A stretch of 64,000 bases of DNA from Pteria penguin. Its lineage: Eukaryota; Mollusca; Bivalvia; Pterioida; Pteriidae. Each line of letters opens with the position of its first letter. The first letter of the stretch is position 1. Location of the stretch: NCBI GenBank assembly GCA_035048485.1, contig CM068580.1, positions 39,235,585 to 39,299,584 of the forward strand, in the 5' to 3' direction. A program made the translations under genes and the position numbers. Positions 1-15,000 of the stretch are shown here, one piece after another. The notes under the pieces are model-generated. The model saw nothing but the letters and a program-made list of their open reading frames with translations, made no database searches and had not been told where the DNA came from.

Positions 1-42
1 AGCAGAATGCCTAAATTTGTACAAAAAGTAGAAGAATCAAAG
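1..42 (+). CDS. SMC6: SMC6 exon e1 (3' part), coiled coil
   Basis: Fourteen codons in phase 0, ending ...VEESK, followed by the donor gtatgc. The exon is cut by the window edge. The residues are charged, as expected for the N-terminal coiled-coil arm. Confidence 0.8.
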
Positions 43-3000
43 GTATGCAATGATGATCTTTTGTCTTAGATTTTTAAAAATAATTCATCATTTCTGCTCT
101 TTGACATATATTTTGGATATTTTCAAATGAGTTTTCTTTCATTTTTTCCACAGCAGTTGTGTCTTTAAATTCTTTTATTCAGCTTTGATTTTAACAGTGT
201 CCTAAGGTTCAGATCTGATGAAATGGTTTGTTGTAGGCAAAAGTTGATGAGTGTGTGAAGAGACACAAAACTATACAAGAAGAACTAAAGTCCACCAGCG
301 ATGAAGTCAATACCCTTAGACCTCAGTTTGAAAAAGCTAAAGAAAATCTGAATGAGAAGAAGAAAAACACTCGAAATGCACTGGTGTGTACTATTTTAGA
401 TGTTGTTTTAATGTAACAGACTTTTATATTTCTGCACACTCTGCATTTTTACTAATCAAGTGTAAATATATAAAATTTACATTAGGATTGATTCAGAAAA
501 TCTTTATAGTATATATTTATACTCCCTGCAAACAGGTCTGGGGTGCATATCACAACTCTGTGTCAGGTCATTTGTCCATCAGTCCAGGTTAAAGTATTTG
601 TAAATGAGTACCATACCTCTTTTTCTGTTCTAACTGTTCCAGTTTTATTTTCTGTTTTAAGATATACCTGTGATAAATGTGTTTTTACTCCTGGGAATCA
701 TAGCTTTAAGGACATTAAGATTTTTGTTCGTTTGTCTGTGGCAAAGTTTCTTAATTTCTAATCTGTCAAAATCTACTAAGTTTAATTAGAGGTAACTAGC
801 TAGATACACATGTCGCTGCATATTTTTATCTACAAAATATATTTGTGTATGCAGAAATACTGGGTGCGATAAATAAGTTGTCATCACCTTGTCAGAAAGA
901 ACATTATCAAAAACTTGCACTATTTTGATGGAGAGGGATCTCCTTACATAAAGGTGTCTTCTTGATGTATTGACATTAAGTTTTAAATGGTAAATGGTAA
1001 TCAAGATTCATTTTATTACAGAATGAATGCAAGAAGATAGAAAACCAACTAAAAAAGCTCACAAAAGAAAGAGAGGATATAAAATCGAGGATAAAAGAGC
1101 TACAGAAAACGTAAAACATGCAGTTCAAAGTATTCTCAACATATTATGTATCAAGTTCTTATAATATTTCTTTTGTTTATTTGTATGTTAAGTTACAGAA
1201 TTTGTTCGAAATTGTCATAATTAATGATGATTTGATATAATTTAATTTTTGTAGTGCCAAACATGACTATGAATCTGATAGGAGGGCTAGAGAAAGCAAG
1301 ATCCAGGCTCTGGAGGGACAGATGGAAGTATTAAAAGCCCAGATCTTGACCACTGAACATGATATTGAGAAATTCAGAGGAGCTGTTACCAAACTGAAAA
1401 GTGATGAATATAAATTCAAGTATGATAATGTATTTCAATCACACAAGTAACTTCTTCCAAAGGAAAATTGATAAATAGATAAAAAGACTGAACACTCTTT
1501 TCACAAAGTTCTAGCCACTTGGTCTTTTTTGAATGAAAATGAAAAAGCTGATATACAACATCAAGATTTTCGCTCAAAAAACATCAATTGCTTAAACATT
1601 TGTAAGGAAGTGTGTAGGCCCAAAAAATAAAGATAATTAGTTTAGTGGTCAATTTTCTTAAAACCAAATGAGGCAGGCACGGTTGTTATGTGTTTGTTTT
1701 TTTGTTTTATTATTACAAAATGAACAGTAAAATAGTGAGCATGCAAAGTCTGATGACTTGTCCACCATCACTGTTTTTGACCAGATCTGTCAGGGGTAGC
1801 ATCCTTGGATGGATGACATAAGCTTCAGAAGATATCTTCCTTTGACAAATATTTTCTTTAGACTTGTTGCATAGATCATCACCCAGAACACCCACTTCAT
1901 AAAAGTATTACCAGAGGGGTAATAAAACCATACGTTCACATTCATCATGTCCAAAGTAAGTGATGGGTGTATTATGCCATGCTAGGCGTGTTGCTCTTGT
2001 TAACCTGCTGAAATGGGATGAAATACAGATAATTAAAACCACAGACTTGTAAATGAAATATTTTCTAAAACTTCCTTATTTCTTAAATGCATGAAAGAAA
2101 ATATGAAATAATTGTTGAATGATTTGTAGCGCTGAACTTCAAAGTCTTCGTAGTAAGGAAGAGAAAATAAAGAAACAGCTGAATATTCTACAAGCAGCCA
2201 AGAATGATAAGTACAAAAGATTTGGACCACACATTCCTTCTCTTCTTCAGCACATTGATGAGTATGCTAGGCGGGGTAGATTCACTAAGAAGCCAATAGG
2301 GCCTTTGGGTATGTGTAGACCTGTTGTATTATTAGGTCAGAGGTCAAGTTGCTCTCTGTGTTTGGTTATTTGTACAAAATAGGTTCTACAGAACTTTCCT
2401 TTAATTATTTGACATACACAGTTTTCAAAGTATGCACATTATTTTAATATAATGGACAGCTTGCACATCGATTGTGTATATTCAGGACTGTCATAACATA
2501 GACTTTCTTTCAGAGTGCATTAAAGGGTATTCCATGGGACCTGTGCTCTTTGATATCATCATATGTTGTAATTGTTATCATTAATGATATGCTTTAGAGG
2601 TATTTCTGCTTGGAAAGGAATTTGTGTTTTGCTATGACCCACTGTTCAAAATTTTCAGAAAGGGATCTAGAAAACTTAAGGAATGGGTTGTTGGTATTGC
2701 TATGTGCATTTCTTATTACAGTGCCCGCCACTTAATTGAATGTCGCATGATTGAATATTTCGTTTTATTGAATAAGATGCTGAAATCCAAAACCATTTTC
2801 TATTAAATCTATTGAAAATCTGCCACGTTATCGAATAAGATGCTGAAATCCAAAACCATTTTCTATTAAATCTATTGAAAATCCGCCACGTATTACACTA
2901 GAATAAAGAAGCAACTTCGTTTATTTGAATAGCGCGATTATCCTACCAAGCATACTTTTGTTAAAACTTCACCGTATCACGCCCACGGTCATATTGTTTA

Positions 3001-6000
3001 CTACGGTGCGAGCGACCTATCAATTAGAGATAAATGGTTTCACACCTGTCCAGGTAAAAGCTGTTGACCAAATCACACGTTAAATGTCGAATAGGCCGTA
3101 GCGGTAGGGATTAAACGATTAATTAATTACCAACTGCCGAAGCCATATCGTGCACAAGACCACCGAAAACATCGACAAGATGCCGCTGTTAGGCAACGGC
3201 ATTGCATGAAGACTGACCTTACTAGATGCCGTCCACTTACACAGTAAGGCCTGGCGCACCGTCAAGCCCACAACTATGGCCAACTGCTTCCGAAAGGCTG
3301 GCTTTGTCTCGTCAGACAACGACGCAACCGAAACGGACAATGTCCGGTAGCCAGAGGAGTTGATAGCTAGACGCTTGATGCCTTCATCACAAACGATGGC
3401 AACCTAGAGAGCTAAGCTGCCCGGACTGAGGAGAAAATGTGCACCAGTTTCCCTGAAGACGAGACCCGACCATGCGACACCAGTGATGACGAGGAGGCTG
3501 AAGAAACGGCACCAGCAGTGCACGGCGAACGTAAAGATGCAATAGCCATATTTTGACGATTCATTCAAAGTAAAGCGATGACTTCAGCCTGTTCTATCAG
3601 ATTGAAAATTGAAATTTTACTCGCTTGAATATGCCTTTTAATTTGCCTTTGTTAAAATAAATTGTTGAACCCATCTTGTGTCTTTGATCACCGTGGCCAC
3701 ACGACTGAGATACAATTACATGTGTTTCAATAGACAGCGGATTTATCTTTACGGTCAGACGAGCAGGTGTAATGTAACTATTTAATAACATTTGGTCACT
3801 CTACTTAAAAACACGGTTGCAAAATTATCGAAAACGTAGTCTGTTGACTTTCATGTAACTCGAGCAAACAAGAGGAGGATCTAAGAGAGGTAACTCTAGT
3901 GTATCTATATATAGATACATGTACGATGATTCCATTACAGATGCCACGAAAGTTATACACATATGCTATTTTTACACAATCTGTCGATCTTCTGGTCTTT
4001 GAAGCTGCATTCGTTGGTCACGCCGTGTATTTGAATATTCGTTTATTTGAATAATAAAGTCCTGACAAATAGCTTATTCAATTAAGCGGCTTGCACTGTA
4101 CTTAATTCTAGTCAGTGATCATAATCATTAATGTGTCATATATTTTGTAACACAAGAGCATTATCATTAATGTAGACTCATACTAATTTGACCAGTGTTG
4201 AAAAACAACTAAAGAATGTACATCTTGTAGGAACTTGTATCCAGTTGAAAGATTCTAAATGGGCGTTAGGCATAGAGTGTTGCCTTGGGAATCTGATGCA
4301 AGCTTTCTGTTGCCATAATCACAAAGATGAACGAGTCTTGGAAAGTATATTTGACAAAGTTTGTCCCGATAAGAAACGTCCTTCCATTATCACATCTGCA
4401 TTTAAGGTAATAACAGTCATGATAAATTATTAAACATAATGTTTACCATAATTTCCTGTCTATAGGTCTATATTTTTGTTAATGTCAAAGGCCCCTTGAC
4501 CTATACAACGGTTTGACTAATACTTGGTTCAAATATACGATGTCATCTTCTGTACTAGATAGGTGAAGCGAGTATGAAAAGGTGAAACTATAATAGATTT
4601 CTTGATCAATAATTGGTGTAATTTTAAACTAATGTACACATGATTTTATCTACCGACAATAAGTTTAGTTAGGTATGTGTGACGGTGAACATTCATTCAC
4701 TGAAACAGATTGCATCATATGCAACCATTTTGTGCGGTGGGTGAAGGACACTTTGGCAGCCGTTATAACTTTGGTCAGGGATGCAACTTCGTGAAATTCT
4801 CTAGGGCCCATGTGGGCCCCTAGAATAAAAAAATTTAGGGGCCCACAAGAAAATCTACGAGCCCACAGTAAAAAGATGACAAATAGAGAACTAATCTGAT
4901 AAACATATTTATTTCATTGCTACAATTTGAACTTATAAATATTCTCTTTCAATCTCAACTTCTATCTCTCTCAAACATTCAAACACTCTCTCTCTTCATC
5001 ATCACTCACTTCACTGTCACTCTCTGACTTTCCCTCCTCATTCACACATTCACTCTCTCTTCACTCACTGCCCTCATTTTCACTCGCAACTATTTCATTC
5101 TCCTCTGAATTTTCAGTATTTACTACCACATGATGTTCAGCTTCACTAATATGAGTGTTTCTGGTTTTCGCCTGAGTTTGATTTGGTCGTCTCTGGAATA
5201 CAGCACTGTCATTTCAGTGCTTGACAATGCTGCATCATTTGAATGTTTGTGTATTATCGTAAGAACGGCATATTCATAGAGCGTCTAAAAGATTTTGACC
5301 GTCCGTTTGGGAATGAAGTCGAAATGGACTTAAAAAACAGAAAACTTTGATTCGGATTCTAGTCACCAAGTGGGCGACCTGGTTTAAATTTCTGGTCGTC
5401 CACAGACAATATTTAGTCGCATTGGCGAGTGGGCGAGCAGTAATTTGCAACCCTGGTGGTTATCACTAGTTGGTTTCTTAAAGCCAAAATGTAGAATATT
5501 CCAGAAGTTAGTCCCATGACGAAGCACAAACTGACAAACTGTAGACAATATTCCAGAAGTTACGGTAGTCCCATGACGAAGCACAAACTGACAAACTGTA
5601 GACAATATTCCAGAAGTTAGTCCCATGACGAAGCACAAACTGTAGACAATATTCCAGAAGTTAGTCCCATGACGAAGCACAAACTGTAGACAATATTCCA
5701 GAAGTTAGTCCCATGACGAAGCACAAACTGTAGACTATATTGATAATCTCTCTCTCACTTTGGCTTTAATTTTTCACTCAGACACGGAACTGGATGATTT
5801 TGATGGTTTGGATAGTGATAGACACAATTTAAATAATCTGTTTATGTCTGTGAATTATAATGGTGACAGAAATGCCCTAGAAGCAGCTATCATTTCTTAT
5901 AACAATTCTATAAATTTATCCGAGCATTCTGCTACATACGGGCTCCTTCCTAGATCAGTAGCCCATTGGGCCTTACGGTAGAGTAACTCTAACTCTAAAT

Positions 6001-9000
6001 CAAAGTGACAGCTGACTTTACAAGTAATTAAAGACTGGCAATAATTGTCTGTTAGAAAATAGATATTATAAAGCAGGCTAACACAAGCCAGTGTATGGGG
6101 CTTCATAATAATTCAATTGCAATACAAACCTTTGTATTGATGACTAAATTTAAATAGGTATACGATACTGTTGTTATTTAAGTAAGTTGGCTATTGGACC
6201 CATACAATGGTTTGACGTATATATGGACCAACAAAGAGAAATACCCCATATTTAAGCCCTTTGACCTATGCACCGCATCAACCTATAATAACCTGAAACA
6301 AAAACTACATACATCACCATGGTTTAAATGAAGAATCATTATCTTATTTTACAGGACAATGTGTATGATGTTCGTCGTCATGTAAGTAAATTCAGTATAG
6401 AGTTTTTATGCAATGAAATAGCAAGATTTCTATGAAACGGTTTTTGATATGATTCAATTGAATTCAGTGAAGATAAGAAAAAGATGCTTTCGAAGATTAC
6501 ATTTTTGAAATGCATAGTTTTTTTTTTCATTTTTATTAGGTTTTTCTTGTATTAATCCTTCAATGATTAAAGATACACATAAAACAAATTTTAACAGTCA
6601 TTTATTCTTATGGATAAGCAAACTTCAGTTCTAAAATCCTGTGTAGAAGTGGGGGAAATTTGTAATTCAAGATCGAATAATATCATAGAATATTAAGCTA
6701 GAATAAATAGGCACATTTTTACTTTCTAGCATAAAATATTTATCCTCATGCGAGCAGTAGTGATATGTTTAAAACTGCATTATTTGATTAAAATGTGAAA
6801 AATCATGGTGAGAAAAAGGCTTCAAAAGGTAGCTTTTTTAACTCTAAAACTAAGGAGTATCTCCCTCATGCATAGCTCTGCCCTTAGATAGATTCTTTGG
6901 TTCACTCTTCGGTCATTTTTGGTTTCAACACTGCTCTTCAAATATTTATATATTTTAGGAATTCCAGTCATTTACCATGAGCATCACTGAAGAGACCTAA
7001 GTTGTCGAAATGCACATATGGTGCACTAAATTAAAAAGTATATATGTTCTATATTTATTATTAACAGAAACATTTACAAAACTTTGTAAACCTAGATTTC
7101 AATGAAAGGCATATGACATCCAACACTGTACTTTAGTCGGTTTCACTAACAATAACTATCATGGACGCTACTGATTCCATAAGTCAGTCATTTATGGGAT
7201 CAACTACAAATACATACTTCATGTAACTTTTGATGAATTTTCATCATAAGTTTACGCTCACGATTTTTAGTGACACGATCCGAACCCTATTTTTTCCAAG
7301 GATGAAAGTGAAAACATACAAATATTTGTTTTTTGGCCTAAATCTTTGTCCATGCCATCACTTTTTTACCCCTCACATAGATTTGAATAATATTTCACAG
7401 AATTGTTACCCAGGATCCAAGGTTGTGTCTTGACCTTGAACCAAGGTTATATCTACAAGGTCAAGGTCACACTGCAAATCTTTGTCAGATCCATAACTTT
7501 TTACCCATTGCACTGAATTTTTACCCATTGAATATGAATGATATTTCACAGAATTGTCGGAAAGGGGGGAGTCTTTCCATACTTTCAAATTTCATCTCTT
7601 CAGACTCAGCAACGGGCGTATTATGCCACAGTAGACATTGCTCTTGTTATTAAGTTTGTTACCACATCTTAAAAGATTAGCTCCTAATGATACTTAGGAT
7701 TTTGGTATTGTGCACAACACTGGAAAAATATTAAGCTAGAAGTCTCTGACACATTACTGATCTGTGTTATCTCATTTATTGTATGCTGGCTATAGATATG
7801 TTCACTGTTATTTGCCAGATATAATTCAGTTCAGTTATAAAGTTATATGTACATGCATTTTAACCTTCAGGACTATCAATTAGCACTATAAAATCGGATA
7901 AATCTTACTGTTGATTATCGAATACCATCGGAAAGGTACTATTTATTGATAATCGAAATAATGGATACATTTAGTTATTTGAAATTCAACCATCTCATGC
8001 AAGAAAAAATACGTTTTTTTTCCACAAAATTTTGTTTTGTTTCTACATATTGTGAAAGGCATATTAAAGATCAAGCATATTAAACATTTTCTTTTCATGT
8101 AAACAAAAACAGAAATAAAGACGTAATACAACAAATTTGTTTATTAGGCAGTCAGAAAATAAATCTCATATATAAAGTCAAATGGAGCATGGAAGGATTT
8201 ACAACATTGATCAATGTTGCCTATTGGGCAGTTTAAAATAAATGATATCTAGCCAAATGAAACAAATTATGGTTAAATGGTCACAAAATCACTAATTGTG
8301 TTCTTATTTATCTCAAGTTCCATCACTGCTTTATTGGTAATCGTTAATGTGATAAATAAACATCTAATGCATGATAAGCCACAGTCCAAATAAACACAAG
8401 TACTGGCACTGTATTTATGGGCACACTGTATATATATAATACACATGAAATTACATACTAATTCCATGAGAGCACATTTAGAGAAGGTAGAAAAGGGCAC
8501 CAAAAGTAACGACTAGCATTGTATACTGTTGTACTTTATTTAAAAATGTATTACTCTCCCGTTCTCTGAATTGGTAGACATTACACCATTTTGTTAGCAT
8601 ATGGTTTTCTGCATATTTTGCAGATGCCAGTGCTCATGTCTGGGTCACAGGTATTCATAAATAAATCATGTGATTACTTTGAAACGACCCCTTCATCTCC
8701 ATCTGTACTGTAAAAGATATACAGATAGACGAAGTTGAAGGGGCGTTTCAAAGTAATAATGTGATTTATTTACGAATACCTGCATTCTAGGTTTGCCTTT
8801 GAAGGTGGACAATCTTTCTTCTTTTTGAACCCAAAATTTCTCCGTACAACTGATTTAGTGTGTCTAGAATAGATATCGGGAACATTCATCATTACAGTCA
8901 GCTATGATTATTTACAAGTTATGTTCGTTTTATCAGATACAACTTGTATGAGTAACTGTTGGTTCTAAATTAGCACAATAATCGATTATTGTAAACACTA

Positions 9001-12000
9001 TCAATAGTTGCCGGCTTTGATACATTACGGACAATAGTGCGATTGTTGCCGACAGTTGTAACGGCACTACTATCAGTCCTTTTATTTCTGTTTGGTTTTA
9101 GAGACCACAGACTGATAGATATTCAACTGTACTTGAAATGCTGGAGATCAGTAGCTCAGTGGTATCAAATTGTCTAATAGACCAGGTAAGTATCTTCAAA
9201 GTATTAAACATGTGTCTTGAGTACCATTAATGCACGTAAGTAACAGGAAACACTCAGTGTCCACAAAGTTTCAGCCGCTTGGCTGTTATCAAGTGAAAAC
9301 AAATTCTTTACACTAGGCTGATGTAACCAGCAGACATGGATTTCACTTAGAGATTTTGCTATATTTTTGTTTCCTCTTGATAAAAGCCAAGTAAGAGAAA
9401 ATTTGTGGACATTGACGGTTTCTTGTTAATTCATTCATCATTCATTATTTTCCAAGTTTGTCTGTGGATCTTGTATACCCTTTTGACACCCACAGACTTT
9501 TTCTTACGAATCCTTCAGGATATCTAGTGCATAGTCATTTTCAAGCATCCTTAGATAACTATAACATACCTTATAATAACTCATTACAACTTGCAGACAT
9601 TCAGGAGGATCCATGAAGGGAGAATTTTTGACATTTTCTTGCAATTGACCACAGATTACATTTTCTGTATATAACTCAGAAATAACTTGTAACAATATGT
9701 TAATGTCATAATTGGTTACAACAACTCATAACATCTCCTTAAACTGCTCACAAATTTAAATAATTTGTTTTACGATTTGTTACAGTTAGTTTACAATTTG
9801 TTTATGTATTATTACCAGTGCTTAAGTCATGTTTACGATTTCATTTACATTTTGTTACAATGGCTTAGGGGATTGTTAAGAGTTATTACAAGCACTTTAC
9901 ATGTAGTCTGAGTACTTTACGGAGGTATACATATATTTTACGATTAAGGAAAGGTATCCAACAGTTCCTGTCAGTTGTCACCAAGAAGCCAGATCTTTCC
10001 ACATCTTGTTTACAATATCATTATGGCACCAAGGGAGATAAGAGATTATCATACTGCCCAGAGAGGGTCCTGCGGGCCAGTGAGGTCCAGCTGGATGCCT
10101 CCTCTTTCTTGACCAAGGAATATCTGTTTGCTGCTGGTATCTTCCTCTTCTCTCTGGGCTAGTGGATGCAGCAATTGTAGAAATTGTTGATATAACTGTC
10201 TCACTGTATCTCAGTTGTTGAAGAAAGATACATAGTGAATTGTGTACTTCTTTGCATAAAAAAGAAGAAAGTAAGAACTCACTTGTAAATACATACCTGT
10301 ATCTCCCTGGCAACTATGCTTAACAACAGATCAGAATTTACATATGAAAGATAACATTCTGTAATATAATAGTAACAATCCACAAAAAGCTCGTGAAATG
10401 TTGTAACTTGCTTATATTTATCCATGGTTGCTTGAAAAAATCATAGAATTTATAACTACATTGTAATAACTTGTAATACAGTTGAACTTCGATAACTCAA
10501 ATGTCGAAAACTCGAAAAACCCCAGAAACTCGAAGTCTTCCTACTGTGCCGAGAATATTTCGAATATTTTAATGTTATTTGCTTTCTCAAACTCAAACTT
10601 CTGAAACTCTAAGTGAATAACAGGATAGACAACAATTGGCTTGTTTACACAGCGATTAAAATAACACGGTTGTGTGCATCCAAGCTTGACGGATTAACGG
10701 ACTTGTGTATGGGATCGTATATTACGCGTTTCATCCACATTAGTAATTCTGAACATTCAGGGTATCATCGTTATATCGATAGATGATTTATTTTAATTTT
10801 ATCTGCCATAATTATGAAAGAAGGTTATTAAAAACTGCTAATGGTGAAAATTGTCTTGAATTATATAAGCTCTAAATTTTAAACAGTAGCTTCATCTAAG
10901 ATAATGAGCCAAGCCCCTGACATCGTTGAAAAGTGTCAAAGCCGATAGAATGTCTTTAAAAGGGCAGATCTCCATGTTATACATTTGTTTATTAGTTTTA
11001 TTAAATAAGTAGATGATATTTGACATGATATACATTTAAATTAAATAAATTAAGAATATGATATCGTTTTTATGCTGTTTTTAGTATTACAGTAGTACAA
11101 AATGTACGTAGGTAATAACGTTCGATCTTTCCCTTTCTAAATTCCCGCAAATTTCCGCAACTTCCAAAACTCGAACTTACCGAAACTCAAAGAGATTTTG
11201 TAGGTCAGAAGCACTTCGAGTTATCAAAGTTAGAATGTATATCGTAAATAACTCATGATTACTCATGACCACTTTAAAATCGCTCATGTAAGTGGTCATA
11301 TTATAAAGATCCATGTACTTTAATGCATTAGGCCATAAATAAGGATTTGTAAGAAAAATCTGAGTATTTGAAAGTAGTATTACAACTTCCTATTCCTATT
11401 GATTTCTACAATGAGTTTTACTGATTCTTAGAATAAGAACCAAAATGTTTTACTATCTCAATAATGAAGTATGTTTTTGTTAATTGTCATATAAACACTG
11501 ATATACTGATTGGACCATATAAATTTCAAAGAAATACTGACCTATTGAGTGAGATACTGAGAGTTTTACTGATGTATTAAGTGCTGTTTGAGCATTTTTG
11601 GACAATTTTGATATTACTATTCTATATAGCGGAACATTAAGTGTATTCGACTGAATTTGATATTACTGTTCTATATAGCAGAAAATCGAGAGTTTTTCCA
11701 CTGATTTTGATATTACTATTCTATATAGCGGAACATTGAGAGTTTTTTTCCACTGATTTTGATATTACTGTTCTATATAGCGGAACATTGAGAGTATTTT
11801 ACTGATTCCTGATGGAAGAGATGCTAGAGAATTCATGGATCCAGATAATGCAAATGGCCCTCCAAAGAATTGTAATGAGGTTGGAATTTATTCATAGTAC
11901 TAACTTATTCATTATTCTTTGCTCTAATATATGTCATATGCCTTGTACTGTATTTATTAGTCCCTCTCCAGTGAAACCAGAGGGGACAATAGGTTTCCAC

Positions 12001-15000
12001 TCAGTCTATCGTCAGTCTGTCTGTATGTCCATCCATCTGTCATTGCTGGTTTTCCGGTAATTTCTTGGCCATGCTTACAGATACCAAGCTGAAACTTGGT
12101 AGCAAGCTTCCCCAGGAGGAGTTACAGATCAAGTTCGACTTTGGTCTTGGTTGACACACTTATTCTAGGGTTATTGCCCTTTGTTCAGAGTCAGTTTTCC
12201 ACACTTTTTTAGCTCACCTGAGCGTAGCTCAAGTGAGCTATTGTCATAGTGCATCGTCCGTCTGGCGTCCGTCGTTAACTTTTCTACATTTTCGACTTCT
12301 TCTCCAGAACCGCTGCACAGAATTTCACCAAACTCCATAGGAAGTAAGTACTCAAGGTCCTCTACAAAGTTTGTGTTTTTTATGTCGATCCGTGATCCAA
12401 GATGGCCGCTATTGGCTCTGATTGGTTGACACATTTTCAACTTCTCCTCCAGAACTGCTGCACAGAATTTCACCAAACTTCATAGGAAGTAAGTACTCAA
12501 GGTCCTCTATCATGTTTGTGTTTTTTTTTTTGCCGATCCGTAATCCAAGATGGCCGCCATTGACTCTGATTGGTTGACACATTTTCGACTTCTTCTCCAG
12601 AATTGCTGCACAGAATTTCACCAAACTTCATAGGAAGTAAGTACTCAAGGTCCTCTACCAAGTTTGTGTTTTTTATGCCGATCCGTGATCCAAGATGGCC
12701 GCCATTGGCTCTGATTGGTTGACACATTTTCGACTTCTCCTCCAGAACCTCTGCACAGAATTTCACCAAACTTCATAAGAAGTAAGTACTCAAGGTCCTC
12801 TACCAAGTTTGTGTTTTTTATGCCTATCCGTGATCCAAGATGGCCGCCATTGGTTCTGATTGGTTGACACATTTTCGACTTCTTCTCCAGAAAAGCTGCA
12901 TAGAATTTAACCAAACTTCATAGGAAGTTGGTTCTCAAGGTCCTCTACCAAGTTTGTGTTTTTTATGCCGATCCGGGATACATGGCCGCCATTGGCTCTG
13001 ATTGGTTGACACATTTTTGACTTCTTCTCCAGAACCGCTGCACAGAATTTCACCAAACTTCATAGAAAGTAAGTACTCAAGGTCCTCTACCAAGTTTGTG
13101 TTTTTTATGCCAGTCCGGGATACAAGATGGCCGCCATTGGCTCTGATTGGTTGAAACATTTTCAACTTCTTCTCCAGATCGGCTGCACAGAATTTCATCA
13201 AACCTCATAGGAAGTAAGTACTCAAGGTCCTCTACCAAGTTTGTGTTTTTTATGCTGATCCGTGATCCAAGATAACCGCCATTGACTCTGATTGGTTGAC
13301 ACATTTTCGACTTCTTCTCCAGAACAGCTGCATAGAATTTCATCAAACTTCATGGAAAGTAAGTACTCAACATCCTCTACCAATTTTTTGTTTTTTATGC
13401 CGATCCGTGATCCAAGATGGCCGCCATTGACTCTGATTGGTTGACACATTTTCGACTTCTTCTCCAGAACCACTGCACAGAAATTCATCAAACTGCATAG
13501 AAAGTAAGTTCTCAAGGTCCTCAACCAAGTTTGGTGTTTTTTATGCCGATCCGTGATCCAAGATGGCCGCCATTGACTCTGATTGGTTGACACATTTTCA
13601 ACTTCTTCTCCAGAACCACTGCACAAAATTTCACCAAACTGCATAGAAAGTAAGTACTCAAGGTCCTCTACCAAGTATAGGTTTTTCATGCCGATCCGTA
13701 ATCCAAGATGGCCGCCATTGGCTCTGTTTGATTGACACATTTTCATCTTCCTCTCCAGAACCCCTGCACAGAATTTCTTGCTTGCTTCTAAATATGCACT
13801 TTGTGCTCAGGTGAGCGATATAGGCCCACTTGGGCCTCTTGTTTGGACATGCTTCCAGAAATTAAGCTGAAACGTGTGAGTAAGCTTCCCTGTGAGAAGT
13901 TACGGATCAGGTTTGACTGGTCACAGTTTACCTACTTTTTCCAGAAGTATTGCCATTTGTTCAAAATCATAGTACAGAATAAGCACTAGAATTTTACTTT
14001 CACCAAGCAACTGGGGTTTATGACATCAACCAAACAACGAGGAATTGTTCATGTACTTATGATCTTTTAAGAAATCCTATTTTGACAGAACAACATTGGA
14101 CAAACTTGCTCAAGTTGTAACATGATCATTGTTACCGACTAACTGATGAAACCAGATTCAATGTTTACACTTGTGACATTCTTGTTTCAGTTTTGAGACA
14201 CCAAGAAGAATTATGTGTTCATTGTAATATTGTAGAACATGATGGCTATGATGCTGGGTCTGTCATGGTATGGGGTGGTACACATATCAAAGGTTGCACA
14301 GACCTTGTTGTGTTTGATAAAGGTGCAATGGCAACCAGGAAATACATGTATGGAGTCTTCCATTGTTTGTCTTTTTCCCATTGCAGTTGGTCAGAACTTT
14401 CCAGTACTTTTATAATGAAAGTTTTGGATTGGCCTGGAAGATCCCCAGATTTAAATCCAATAGAACATGTTTTTGACTTACCGGTACTATCTCAGCTAAT
14501 AGGACACTGAAGAATTCCTCCTTAGAGTGAAGCACAGTGCTCAGATAGGAACATCAGACTATATCTCAGCACTTATGAAGTCTGATCAGGTGTTAGACTA
14601 TGTATAAATTCTGATGGTGGAACTACATTATAGTGTAGTGTGTAATGGTACTTCATTTCTTTTTTCAATTTTTACATTGACATTTGTTTTATTTTTGAGT
14701 GGTCTACTTTTATTTGTTATGTGTTGCTTAATTTCACGAGATCCATTTTGTTTTCATGAATACTGTGTAATGTAAAAATTATTAAAATTTCCGCCTCAAT
14801 ATAATGCATTCCCTTAATTTTTTGGGTTCTGTAATTATGACCTCCATTAAATTGGGAAAGAAGAGGCTTTAAGTGTTGTATCTTGATTTCGTTTCTGCAC
14901 CGTAAGTGAAGAATGCCTCAGTCAATTTAGATAATATGCCAGGATCGGTTTTCACAAATTTCTGCAAATTGTTCCCGAGTTATTATTTTTTATTGACTCT

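Noticed and set aside
5760..5981. 73-codon frame [18 protein letters not shown]... in the intron before the SMC6 microexon
   Set aside because: It looks compositionally plausible, but SMC6 reads continuously from 4,406 to 6,355, the acceptor phase does not fit and no donor follows. No family recognised.
9126..9150. tRNA A-box-like gtagctcagtggtatc
   Set aside because: It lies inside the coding exon for EISSSVVSN and has no B-box.
12171..13746. A ladder of open frames on the - strand with repeated MVKFCAA...[16 protein letters not shown] translations
   Set aside because: They are translations of the 145-bp tandem units; overlapping frames shift with unit length and no domain is present.
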